Assembly: GCF_002838065.1 (NCBI RefSeq)
Contig: NZ_PIZU01000030.1
Span: 1 to 62,607 of the forward strand
Source: Mycobacterium hubeiense
GTDB taxonomy: Bacteria; Actinomycetota; Actinomycetes; Mycobacteriales; Mycobacteriaceae
Direction: 5' to 3'
Length of the DNA stretch: 62,607 nt
Below, piece by piece: positions 33,600-41,748 of the stretch. The notes under the pieces were generated by a model. It was not told the origin of the DNA. It made no database searches and was given only the letters and a program-made list of their open reading frames with translations. The position numbers were made by a program, and so were the translations under genes. Positions within the stretch are counted from its first letter, which is position 1, and every line of letters begins with the position of its first letter.

Positions 33600-34624
33600 C
33601 GCGGCGTGCACCTCCCCGACTTCTGGCCCGCCACTTTCACATACACCGGTTGACCGCCCTTGCCGTTGAGCTTGAGCACGAGGTCACACAGGTAGAAGGC
33701 GAAGAAGTCGCCGTAGATCCCCTGCCGCCCGAGCGCCTGGTAGGCGTCGGGAAGGGTGTTCAGCAGGTTGTCGAAGTACTCGTGGTCGGCGACGACGATG
33801 CCTGCGGCCCGGTCTGTTTCGACGACCGTCTTGGCGAACGGCTGCCGGGCCTGCGACAACAGGTCGGTGATCGAACCGGCCGCGGCGTTGGTGTACGCGA
33901 CGCTGTTGCTGATGTCTTCCTTACGGGCTTCCAGACCCCGCACGAGTTCGGCCAGTGCGTCGACTCCCTTTGCGAATTGGTCACTTTGATCGCCCAGCGA
34001 ACCCAGCACGGTGTTGAGGTTGACGATCACCTCGCCGATCAACTGGTCCCGGTCGGCCAGCGTGTTGGTCAGCGCCGCGGTCTGGTTGAGGAACGACCCG
34101 ATGGTCCCGCCCTGCCCCTGGAAAGCCTGAATCAACTGGTAGGACAACGCGTTGACCTGATCGGGATCCAGCGCGGAGAACAGCGGACGGAACCCGCCTA
34201 TCAACGCGTCCAGGTCCAGCGCCGGCGAGGTGCGGGCCAACGGAATCGTGGCGCCCTCATCGAGTCTCGTGGTGCCGCCGGCGCCTTCCACCAACGCGAG
34301 ATAGCGCCCGCCGATGAGGTCGTCATACCGGATGACGGCCCGGCTGCCTTCGGTCAGCACCACCGAATCCTCGGCGGTGAACTCGACCAGCGCCGTGGTG
34401 TCGTCGCGGATGGAGACGTTGCGGACCCGGCCGACCTCCACCCCGGCGATCCGGACGAAGTCACCGTTCTCCAGCCCCGTGACGTTGAGGAACTCGGCGT
34501 TGTAGGTCTTGGTCTTCTCGCCGAACCGCAACTCGCCGAACACCATGTACAACGCGAACACGCCAAGCAGACACACCGCGAAAAAGATCGAGAGACGCAG
34601 CAGAGCGTGTCGCCATTGGGTCAT
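33596..34624 (-). CDS. mceB: MceB family protein
   Basis: A 342-residue MCE protein beginning MTQWRHALLRLSIFFAVCLLGVFALYMVFGELRFG (TM about 8-28) with the MCE domain at about 36-115 (AEFLNVTGLENGDFVRIAGVEVG) and a helical stalk. It ends without a Pro-rich tail (VYVKVAGQKSGRCTPR), as usual for MceB. The ATG at 34624 is chosen by family length. It lies 43 bp after the mceA stop, the widest gap among the mce genes. Confidence 0.92.
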   Translation of the reverse strand: MTQWRHALLRLSIFFAVCLLGVFALYMVFGELRFGEKTKTYNAEFLNVTGLENGDFVRIAGVEVGRVRNVSIRDDTTALVEFTAEDSVVLTEGSRAVIRYDDLIGGRYLALVEGAGGTTRLDEGATIPLARTSPALDLDALIGGFRPLFSALDPDQVNALSYQLIQAFQGQGGTIGSFLNQTAALTNTLADRDQLIGEVIVNLNTVLGSLGDQSDQFAKGVDALAELVRGLEARKEDISNSVAYTNAAAGSITDLLSQARQPFAKTVVETDRAAGIVVADHEYFDNLLNTLPDAYQALGRQGIYGDFFAFYLCDLVLKLNGKGGQPVYVKVAGQKSGRCTPR

Positions 34625-34667
34625 GTCCGGCTGCCTTTCTCGGTCGAAGTGTCTGTGTGCTGGGCGA

Positions 34668-36125
34668 TTACGGCGATGGCGCGACCTCCCGCGGAATCGG
34701 AACCGGCGGCAGCGGTGTCGGCTGCATCTGCGCAGGCGCGGGCACCACGAACGGTTCCGAACCCGGCCGCGGTCCTGGATCCTTAGGTGCACCCGGCGGC
34801 GGCGCGGGCGGCAGCCCGGGCCACAGCGGAGTGCCGTCCGGCGCGTACAGCTTGGCGCCGTAGGCGGGCGCACCCGGGTACGGAATCGGCCCTGGCGCAG
34901 GGCCTCCGAACAGATTGCGGATGCTCGGCGGTTCGGGCACCGCGCGCGTCACCGGCAGGTAGTTGGCGTAGCCCGGGAACCCGATACCCGGGTTGGGCCG
35001 CCAGTCCACCCCGGTGCCGAAACCGGTGTTGGTGATGAGCTGGCGCACCGGCCAGTTCTCGCTGACGTTGGGCAGCGACCCGCAGCCGGGCTTGCCGCCC
35101 GGTCCGCCCTTGGCGCCGACGATGGGAAGGTTGTCGGGGTACCGGTACGGGTCGTCACCGAGCGCCAGGCCCGCGTCGAGGACGAGCGAATACCCGTTGC
35201 CGCCGGGGCCTTCGTAACCTCCGTGGTCCAGCAGATGTTTGGCGCCCAGCAGCAGACACGTGTACTCCGGGTTGTACTTCATCAACAGGTTCGTCGTCGG
35301 CTCGAGCACGTTGATGGCCTTGATGAGGTTGGCCTGGTTGGGTGCGAGCAGATCCACCCCGCTGCTGGAGAACCCAATCGTGGCCAGCAGCAACGCATCC
35401 AGCTGCTGCGCGCGATTGGTGATGGTGACGCTCGTCGTGCTTGCGGCGTTCAGCGTCGTCAGGATGTCTTGTGCGGCAACGCTATAGGTGTCGCTGAAGG
35501 CCTTGAGCGCCTGCCAGTCGGCGCGCACGGTCTCACTGCGAGGATTCAGCGCGAGGAATACCTCATTGGCGTCAGTGGTGGCCTGGCCGATCCGCTCGCC
35601 TTTACCGCGCACTCCTTGCGCGAGCGCGGACAGGACGCTGTTGAGTTTGGCCGTGTCGATCTGGTCCAGCACGCCGACCACGTTCTCGAATACCGTGTTC
35701 ACCTCGGTGCTGACGTTGCGCGACTGCAACACCTGATTGGCCTGCAGCCGTTGCGGGCTCGGATCGCTGGGGTAGACGAGGTCGACGAACTTCGCGCCGA
35801 ACACGGTGGTGGCCCGGATCTGCGCCTCGACATTGGCCGGGATGTTCTTGATCTGGTCGGGGTCAATCTCCAACTTCAACGTCACGGGCTCACGGCCGCC
35901 GGTTATCGACGCGACCCGTCCGACCTGGACGCCGCGCATCTTGACCTTGGCGTTGCTCTCCATCACCAGGCCGGACCGGTCCGAGGTCAAGGTAACCGGG
36001 ACAAAGGATTTCAGCGTGCCGGCGAACAACGCGTACGTCAGCCAGATTGCGGCGACCACGCCTATCAGCAAGAAGAGCGTCCACCACCCCGGGTGCAGGC
36101 CCTCGTCTTCTCTCGGATCAGCCAT
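34668..36125 (-). CDS. mceA: MceA family protein
   Basis: A 485-residue MCE protein with a short cytoplasmic N-terminus, a TM helix at about 13-36 (GWWTLFLLIGVVAAIWLTYALFAG), an MCE domain (about 45-120), a helical coil and a conserved YRYPDNLPIVGAKGGPGGKPGCGSLP block that is typical of MceA proteins. The C-terminal ~90 residues are Pro-rich. The ATG at 36125 lies four bases after the yrbEB stop. Sequence alone does not tell me which mce class (mce1, 2, 3 and so on) this locus belongs to. Confidence 0.92.
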   Translation of the reverse strand: MADPREDEGLHPGWWTLFLLIGVVAAIWLTYALFAGTLKSFVPVTLTSDRSGLVMESNAKVKMRGVQVGRVASITGGREPVTLKLEIDPDQIKNIPANVEAQIRATTVFGAKFVDLVYPSDPSPQRLQANQVLQSRNVSTEVNTVFENVVGVLDQIDTAKLNSVLSALAQGVRGKGERIGQATTDANEVFLALNPRSETVRADWQALKAFSDTYSVAAQDILTTLNAASTTSVTITNRAQQLDALLLATIGFSSSGVDLLAPNQANLIKAINVLEPTTNLLMKYNPEYTCLLLGAKHLLDHGGYEGPGGNGYSLVLDAGLALGDDPYRYPDNLPIVGAKGGPGGKPGCGSLPNVSENWPVRQLITNTGFGTGVDWRPNPGIGFPGYANYLPVTRAVPEPPSIRNLFGGPAPGPIPYPGAPAYGAKLYAPDGTPLWPGLPPAPPPGAPKDPGPRPGSEPFVVPAPAQMQPTPLPPVPIPREVAPSP

Positions 36126-36129
36126 ACCG

Positions 36130-36984
36130 CTACCCAGCCAGGTTGAAGTTGCCGGATTGCCCATAGACGGCAAGCGAAATCATCATCACCACGAATGCGG
36201 CGACGATCAGGGACATGCGCACGGCACGTCCGACGGCCTCCCCCACGCCCGCCGGTCCGCCGGTGGCGGTGAACCCGTAGTAGGTGTGGATGAGCATGAT
36301 CACCACCGCCATCGCGATGCTCTGCACGAATGACCACACCAGGTCGGTGGGGTTCAAGAATGTTCTGAAGTAGTGGTCGTAGACGCCGGTCGACTGGCCG
36401 TAGATGGTGGTGGTGCCAAAGCGCGCCGCCCAGAACGACGCCAGCACGCCAACGCAATACAGCGGAATCACCACCAGGATGCCGGCCACCACGCGGGTGG
36501 ACGCGAGGTACGCGACGCTGCGGATCCCCATCACCTCGAGGGCGTCGATCTCCTCGTTGATCCGCATGGCGCCGAGTTGTGCGGTGGCGCCGGCGCCGAT
36601 GGTGGCGGCCAGGGCGATGGCCGTCGTCGCCGGTGCGATCAACCGGACGTTGAAGAAGGCCGAGGCGAAACCGGTCAGGGCCTCGACGCCGATCTCGGAG
36701 AAGTCGGTGTAGCCCTGGACCGCGACCAGCGCACCAGTGGTCACCGTCAGGAACGCCACGATCGCGACCGTTCCGCCGATCACAATCAACGCCCCTGCGC
36801 CCAAGCCCATCTGGGCGATGATCCGCATCAACTCGATGCGGTAGTGGACGAACGCGAAGACGATGTTGCGCAGCGTGCTGCCGTAGAACTTGGTCTGGAT
36901 CCCGACGTTGTTCCAGCCGCTGACCCAGCCGTCCACCCTGCGCGCCAACCGCGGGTACCGGCGACCAAACGCAGTGCTGGTCAT
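36130..36984 (-). CDS. yrbEB: YrbEB permease of the Mce transporter
   Basis: A 284-residue MlaE/YrbE permease with about five TM helices. The family's conserved coupling segment is ATIGAGATAQLGAMRINEEIDALEVMGI (about 135-162), which contacts the ATPase (MceG). The C-terminal GFTATGGPAGVGEAVGRAVR is also conserved. Together with YrbEA it forms the membrane channel for Mce-delivered lipids. ATG 36984 overlaps the yrbEA stop by 4 bp. Confidence 0.94.
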   Translation of the reverse strand: MTSTAFGRRYPRLARRVDGWVSGWNNVGIQTKFYGSTLRNIVFAFVHYRIELMRIIAQMGLGAGALIVIGGTVAIVAFLTVTTGALVAVQGYTDFSEIGVEALTGFASAFFNVRLIAPATTAIALAATIGAGATAQLGAMRINEEIDALEVMGIRSVAYLASTRVVAGILVVIPLYCVGVLASFWAARFGTTTIYGQSTGVYDHYFRTFLNPTDLVWSFVQSIAMAVVIMLIHTYYGFTATGGPAGVGEAVGRAVRMSLIVAAFVVMMISLAVYGQSGNFNLAG

Positions 36985-37748
36985 AACGTCACCTTCACCG
37001 CGACGGCGGTGGCGACGACGTTGATCGCGAACAACGCCATGAAGGTGAACACCACGGTCTCGTTGACCGCATTACCCACGCCGGCCGGGCCGCCACCCAC
37101 GGAAATGCCCTTGTAGCAGGCGATCAGACCCGCGGAAAGCCCGAACAGCGCGGCTTTGATCAACGCGATCGTCACATCGAGGGCGCCGATGATCAGGGTC
37201 AGGCCTGCCGCGAACGCCCCGGGCGAGACGTGCTGGATGTAGACGCAGAAGAAGTACGCACCGGCGAGCCCGACGAGAATCACCGTCGCGGCCAGCGCCA
37301 GCGACACCACGGTCGCGGCCAGAACGCGCGGAACCACAAGCGCTTGAATGGGATTGACGCCCATTACCCGCAGCGCGTCGAGTTCTTCACGAATCGTGCG
37401 CGCGCCCAGATCGGCGCACATGGCGGTGGCGCCGGCGCCGGCGACCACCAACACCGTGACGATCGGCCCGATCTGGCGCACCGTGCCCAACGCCGCGCCG
37501 GTGCCTGAGAAGTCCGCGGCGCCGAACTCGGTCAGCAGGATGTTGAAGGTGAACGTCAACAAGACCGTGTAGGGCACCGTCAGCATCAGCGTCGGCACGA
37601 TCGACACCCGCGCGACGAACCAGGCCTGTTCGATGAACTCGCGCCACGCGAAGGGCGGTTTGAACATCAAGACGAAGGTGTCGAGCGCCATTCCGTAGAA
37701 GCTGCCGACGGCGCGCACCGGCTTGCCAACGATGTTGGAAGCGGCCAT
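36981..37748 (-). CDS. yrbEA: YrbEA permease of the Mce transporter
   Basis: A 255-residue MlaE/YrbE permease with five hydrophobic helices and the coupling segment ATAMCADLGARTIREELDALRVMGVNP (about 107-133). It also has the conserved GISVGGGPAGVGNAVNETVV. The ATG at 37748 has an AGGA site; a TTG one codon earlier is rejected. It is the first gene of the mce operon, preceded by a 473-bp leader. No ATPase gene is present in the window, so the unlinked MceG is presumably used, as in other mycobacteria. Confidence 0.94.
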   Translation of the reverse strand: MAASNIVGKPVRAVGSFYGMALDTFVLMFKPPFAWREFIEQAWFVARVSIVPTLMLTVPYTVLLTFTFNILLTEFGAADFSGTGAALGTVRQIGPIVTVLVVAGAGATAMCADLGARTIREELDALRVMGVNPIQALVVPRVLAATVVSLALAATVILVGLAGAYFFCVYIQHVSPGAFAAGLTLIIGALDVTIALIKAALFGLSAGLIACYKGISVGGGPAGVGNAVNETVVFTFMALFAINVVATAVAVKVTL

Positions 37749-38221
37749 CAACGGGTCCTTCCTCGCGTGCTGCTCAGTGCCATGACCCGGTGACTTCCCT
37801 CCGACAAAACTTCAGCTACCTCCACGTGAGCCGCGGCCAGTCCACACAGCGGAGAGACGCCGGAGAACCGTACATCACCGATTTCCCGGCCAGCAACACT
37901 TACGCCCCCGTCACGCCGATCGTCGCAGGGCACGCCCGGATCACCGAGGTGACGGTGCGGGAGCGCCACGCTCCCGGCATCGGACGGCATACGAAAGGCT
38001 ACGTCGGAAGGCTAGGTCGGCGAAGCAAATTTCAAGGTCACAATCGAGAAAGATTTGGAGACTGCGCCGCGATAATGTTTGGTCAGTGCCTTAATACAAT
38101 GGGCGAAACATCCACTCAAGCAAACATTCTCATGTCTGCGGATCGTTATTGCGGTTTGCCCGAACCTATTTGCCGTGTCAAAGATTCTTGACCGCCCGAC
38201 GACGGCTGCGGCGACCAGAAC
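37749..38221. promoter_or_regulatory. 473-bp leader between tetR and the mce operon
   Basis: No convincing gene lies here; open frames on both strands lack the G/C wobble bias of the neighbours. The region is AT-richer toward 38030-38190 and should contain the mce promoter. An 8-bp inverted repeat AATGTTTG (38074-38081) and CAAACATT (38121-38128), 39 bp apart, is the only symmetric element I noticed and may bind the adjacent TetR. Such long leaders are common upstream of mce operons. Confidence 0.5.
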
Positions 38222-38824
38222 TCATCGCCGATCCGCGCCGAGGGCGCGAAGCGCGAAGTCGAGCACGCCGGCCTGTACCCGCTGCAGCTGGCGTGGGTCA
38301 TCACTGGACAGCGTCGTCATGCGGCGGCTCACCACGGCGCTGATCGCGACCGCGTCGAGTTCAGGATCGGTCAACGGAAACGACCCGGTGTCGCGGCCGC
38401 GCCGCAGAATCGCGGCCAGCGAGCGCTCCCGGTCGACGTGCGACCGCTCACGGGCCTCTCGGTAACCCTTCGCGGCGCGCACCTCGTCGGAGTCCAGCAC
38501 CATGAAATGCGTGCGCAGCCGCAAATCATGAGCGAGGCCGAACATTTGCTCGATCCATGCCTTCAGGGCCGCGACGGGGTCTGCGGATGCGTCGTCGGCA
38601 ATTCGATCGAGCCGCTCGGCCAGCGCGTCGCTCTCCTGGCGCAGCATCGCGAGGAAAAGCTCGTCCTTGGACGCGAAGTGACGGTAAAACGCGCGGGTGG
38701 ACACCCCGGCCCGGGACAGGATGGCCGCGACGGGTATGGGCCCGCTGTGCGGCTCGGACAAACACCCGTACGCGGCGTCGATGATCCCTTCGCGGTCGTC
38801 ATCGCTCGTCGTATCGGGCTGCAC
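38222..38824 (-). CDS. TetR-family regulator upstream of mce
   Basis: A 200-residue TetR regulator. Its helix-turn-helix spans about residues 8-55 (DREGIIDAAYGCL, IPVAAILSRAGVSTRAFYRHFASKDELFLAML), with a C-terminal ligand domain including AVISAVVSRR-like helices. The GTG at 38824 (VQPDTTSDDD) is chosen because it leaves a normal-length protein and a 91-bp divergent gap to the hydrolase gene; frames upstream are non-coding in character. It is transcribed toward the mce operon and is its most likely local regulator. Confidence 0.8.
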   Translation of the reverse strand: MQPDTTSDDDREGIIDAAYGCLSEPHSGPIPVAAILSRAGVSTRAFYRHFASKDELFLAMLRQESDALAERLDRIADDASADPVAALKAWIEQMFGLAHDLRLRTHFMVLDSDEVRAAKGYREARERSHVDRERSLAAILRRGRDTGSFPLTDPELDAVAISAVVSRRMTTLSSDDPRQLQRVQAGVLDFALRALGADRR

Positions 38825-38915
38825 GAGGGCCGATTGTAGGGAGCGCGTCGGGGGCGGGCCGAGGGCCGCCGCAAACGTGCGCCTGGGTAACGTGAGGCGG
38901 GGGTCTGGCGAGAGG

Positions 38916-39779
38916 ATGTCCGTGAGCAAGGCGCGCAGCGAAGCACAGACCGTGAAGTTCCGTGGTGCCGAAGGCCTGTTTTTGGTGGCGGACGAGTGGA
39001 ATCGCGGCGCCAATTCCGACCGGCCGAGCGTATTGATGCTGCACGGCGGCGGGCAAAACCGGCACTCGTGGAAGAACACCGGCCAGATATTGGCCGACGA
39101 CGGCCTGCACGTCGTCGCGCTGGACAGCCGCGGACACGGCGACAGCGACCGCTCACCCGAGGCGAACTATTCGGTGGACATCCTGTGCGAGGACACGCTT
39201 GCGGTACTCGAACAGATCGGGCGGCCGGTGATGCTGATCGGCGCCAGCATGGGCGGGATGACCGGAATTCTCGCGGCCCGAGCCGCTGGACCGCAGAAGG
39301 TGACGGGGCTGGTGCTCGTCGACGTGGTGCCGCGCTACGAGAAGAGCGGAAGCGCCCGTATTCGCGACTTCATGTTCAACCACATCCACGGCTTCGACAC
39401 GCTGGAGGCAGCCGCCGAGGCGGTCGCGGAGTATCTGCCGCACCGGACCAAACCGCGCAGCCCCGAAGGGTTGAAGAAGAATCTGCGCCACCGCGACGGA
39501 CGGTGGTACTGGCATTGGGATCCACAGTTTCTCAGCAAGCCGATGGACGACCCGTTCATCCGGGTGGAAAAGCTCGAGCAGGCCGCAATCGAACTGACGA
39601 TTCCCATCCTGCTGATCCGCGGGAAGCTCTCGGACGTGGTGAGCATCGAGGGCGTGCAGGACTTCCTCGCCAAGGTGCCGCACGCGGAGTTCGTCGAGCT
39701 CTCCGACGCCGGACACACCGCGGCCGGCGACGACAACGATGCATTCACCGACGTCGTCGTGCAGTTCGTGAACCGGTGA
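38916..39779 (+). CDS. Alpha/beta hydrolase (serine type)
   Basis: A 287-residue alpha/beta hydrolase with oxyanion HGGGQ (43-47), nucleophile Ser111 in GASMGG, acid probably in GKLSDVV and base His in DAGHTAAGDDN. The cap includes RDGRWYWHWDPQF. It resembles proline-iminopeptidase and haloperoxidase-like esterases; the substrate is unknown. ATG 38916 is very close to AGAGG; the GTG at 38922 has better spacing to that site and may be the true start. It is divergent from the mce-linked tetR, which may control it. Confidence 0.82.
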   Translation: MSVSKARSEAQTVKFRGAEGLFLVADEWNRGANSDRPSVLMLHGGGQNRHSWKNTGQILADDGLHVVALDSRGHGDSDRSPEANYSVDILCEDTLAVLEQIGRPVMLIGASMGGMTGILAARAAGPQKVTGLVLVDVVPRYEKSGSARIRDFMFNHIHGFDTLEAAAEAVAEYLPHRTKPRSPEGLKKNLRHRDGRWYWHWDPQFLSKPMDDPFIRVEKLEQAAIELTIPILLIRGKLSDVVSIEGVQDFLAKVPHAEFVELSDAGHTAAGDDNDAFTDVVVQFVNR

Positions 39780-39795
39780 TGTTCGCGGGCGGCGG

Positions 39796-40753
39796 TTAGG
39801 CCAACAGCGGCACCGTGCCGTGGCGAGTGTCTGTGAGGATCTCAAACATGGCGCGCCGAGTCGCGACGAGCTCGGTGTCGCGAATGTGCGGCCCCCACAC
39901 CGCGACCTTGCACGTCGCCAACGCCGAGTTGTAGCAGAAACTTCGACGTGCCGTTGGTGTCGGTGTAGGTCAGCCCGATGACATCGCCGGGTTCGGCAGT
40001 GATCTTGCCCTCCAACTCGATTCCGTCGGCCAGCCCGGTGAACGACCACGCGAACGGGTAGTAGCTGCCGCGGGTGAGCCGGGTGGCGGCGATCGATCGC
40101 ACGGCGTATTCACTTCCGCCATGGCGCCATACGAACAGTGTGGCCTCCGGCAGCCGAAGTGGCCCGATTCTCGCTCGGGCCGTGACGATTTCGAGTGTCG
40201 AGTCGGGCGCGTTGTCGAAACCGCACACCTGGCCGAACGCATACGCCGGAGTGTGCCGTCGTCCCCAGTTGTGGTTGACGCTGCCGGTCCAGCCGTCGAC
40301 CACGACCCGGACGTCGTCGATCTCGAGTTGGCCGTCGAACTGGGCGAGCGGATGGCGGACCATCGTCTTCGCGGTCGGGAACCGCGCGCGATATGCCCGC
40401 TCGGTGAGCAGTTTCACCGGCTCCTCGTCACCGGGTGTGATGCGCAGATCCCAACGGGCCGAATGCTTTCCGCCGGTGATCACGCCGCGAGCTGAGCGGT
40501 CGTCGAGCGTGGCGGCCGCGATCTGGGCGGTCCAGGTGTCGTACTCGAAGGCGGCGGAGCCCATCGGATAGGGCTCCTTGACAGCCCGATTGCCGGCGCC
40601 GTCGGGATCGAACAGCATCACCCACACATCGGCGGAGGGATCGCCGGCCGTCGGGCGCAACACGGTCTCGCGCAGCCACAACGCGCGTGGACCGTCCGGG
40701 TCGTTGGCGCGGATGAAGCGACTCTCGTAATAGGGGGCCTTGTCGGACTGCAC
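39796..40753 (-). pseudogene. Lipocalin-like (CrtC/AttH-type) protein, frameshifted
   Basis: Reading from GTG 40753 the protein follows a lipocalin-like pattern of the hydroxyneurosporene-synthase/AttH type (DGWTGSVNHNWGRRH, YAFGQVCGFDN, GLTYTDTNGTSKF). The frame then runs off into low-bias codons and stops at 39842. Removing one base from the AAA run at 39938-39940 restores an open frame of high G/C wobble (KFCYNSALATCKVAVWGPH, AMFEILTDTRHG) ending at 39796-39798. So there is a single-base insertion, either real or a sequence error. The role is unknown; relatives hydrate or bind lipids and carotenoids. The name is tentative. Confidence 0.75.
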
Positions 40754-40778
40754 AACTCCAGCATCCAATACTTGAGCA

Positions 40779-41561
40779 GTGACGGGAACGATGATCGCGA
40801 TCTACGTGCTCGCCGGCATCGCCGTGGTCGAGGCCATCGCGCTCGTCGTGTTCTGGGTGGTGTTGACCCGTACTCGGCGCGAGGCCGACGAGCTACGCCG
40901 GCGCGTCGACACCCGCACCATGCTGCTCACCGGTGGCCGGGAGGCCGTCAGCAAGGTGTGGCAGACGGCCAGCATCCTGCGCAAGGAGGGCCTCGGCGCG
41001 GCCGTGCGCTCATCCATCGAGGACCTCGCCGACTGGGCCGAGGTGGAACGGCCCGACCTCGCGCGGCTGGCGCCGAGTGGCAAGGTGGTGATTCTGTTCA
41101 CCGACATCGAGGAGTCGACGGCGCTGAACAACCGCATCGGCGATCGGGCGTGGGTGCGGCTGATCAGCAGCCACGACAAGATGGTCCGCCGATGCGTGAA
41201 TCGCCATTCCGGCCACGTGGTGAAGAGTCAGGGCGACGGGTTCATGATCGCGTTCGCCCAGCCGGAGCAGGCGGTGCGGTGCAGCCTCGACATCCAGCGC
41301 GCACTTCGCAAGCGGCCCAACGGCATTCGCGTGCGGATCGGTATTCACATGGGCAAGTCGGTGCGGCGCGGCGACGACTTGTTCGGCCGCAACGTCGCGA
41401 TGGCCGCGCGGGTGGCCGGTCAGGCCGATGGCGGTGAGACGTTGGTGAGCGAACCGGTGCGCAACGCGCTGGCCGACGTCGAGGACATCACGTTTGACGA
41501 TGGCCGCGAGGTTGAGCTCAAGGGGTTCTCCGGCACGCATCGGCTGTACGCGGTGGGGTAA
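40779..41561 (+). CDS. Class III adenylate/guanylate cyclase, membrane-anchored
   Basis: A 260-residue protein with an N-terminal TM helix (about 6-30), a short cytoplasmic linker and one CHD cyclase domain (about 100-258). Metal-binding Asp109 (FTDIEEST) and Asp153 (SQGDGF) are present, as is Arg211 in AAR. The position of the usual transition-state Asn (VNxAAR) is Ala, while Asn205 precedes it (GRNVAMAAR). The domain must dimerise to act; the signal is unknown. Start is GTG 40779, or ATG 40791. It is divergent from the frameshifted gene with only 25 bp between starts. Confidence 0.87.
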   Translation: MTGTMIAIYVLAGIAVVEAIALVVFWVVLTRTRREADELRRRVDTRTMLLTGGREAVSKVWQTASILRKEGLGAAVRSSIEDLADWAEVERPDLARLAPSGKVVILFTDIEESTALNNRIGDRAWVRLISSHDKMVRRCVNRHSGHVVKSQGDGFMIAFAQPEQAVRCSLDIQRALRKRPNGIRVRIGIHMGKSVRRGDDLFGRNVAMAARVAGQADGGETLVSEPVRNALADVEDITFDDGREVELKGFSGTHRLYAVG

Positions 41562-41720
41562 TCAGCCCTTCTCGGCCTCGGCCAGGCGCTGGTGCAACCG
41601 GGCGCGGATGTCGTCGGGCGTATAGGAGTTGCGTCGGCGTTGATCCCGCGCCACCAGCACACCGCCGGCGACGACACCGGCGACACTGGCCAGGCCAATC
41701 CACTTCCAGATGCTGCGCAT
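41562..41720 (-). CDS. Small membrane protein, 52 aa
   Basis: A short unlisted gene that fills the gap between the cyclase and the next gene on the opposite strand. ATG 41720 to TGA 41562-41564 encodes 52 residues: MRSIWKWIGL followed by a TM helix (about 7-23), a basic RDQRRRN stretch and a helical tail SYTPDDIRARLHQRLAEAE. The YTPDDIRARLH pattern is like other small mycobacterial single-pass proteins of unknown role. Wobble bases are strongly G/C. It abuts the cyclase stop and is 28 bp from the divergent start at 41749. Confidence 0.75.
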   Translation of the reverse strand: MRSIWKWIGLASVAGVVAGGVLVARDQRRRNSYTPDDIRARLHQRLAEAEKG

Positions 41721-41748
41721 GAACAAAGTGTGCCTCTAAGTTGGGCGT

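Noticed and set aside
34625..34873. N-terminal extension of MceB
   Set aside because: The Arg-rich extension is not found in MceB proteins; ATG 34624 begins with the usual TM start.
38074..38128. AATGTTTG / CAAACATT pair as a definite operator
   Set aside because: The half-sites are 39 bp apart and only 8 bp long, which is too weak to call a site with confidence; kept only as a note in the leader entry.
37790..38191. 133-codon open frame in the mce leader
   Set aside because: Codon wobble bias is weak, there is no ribosome-binding site and no recognisable domain; treated as non-coding leader.
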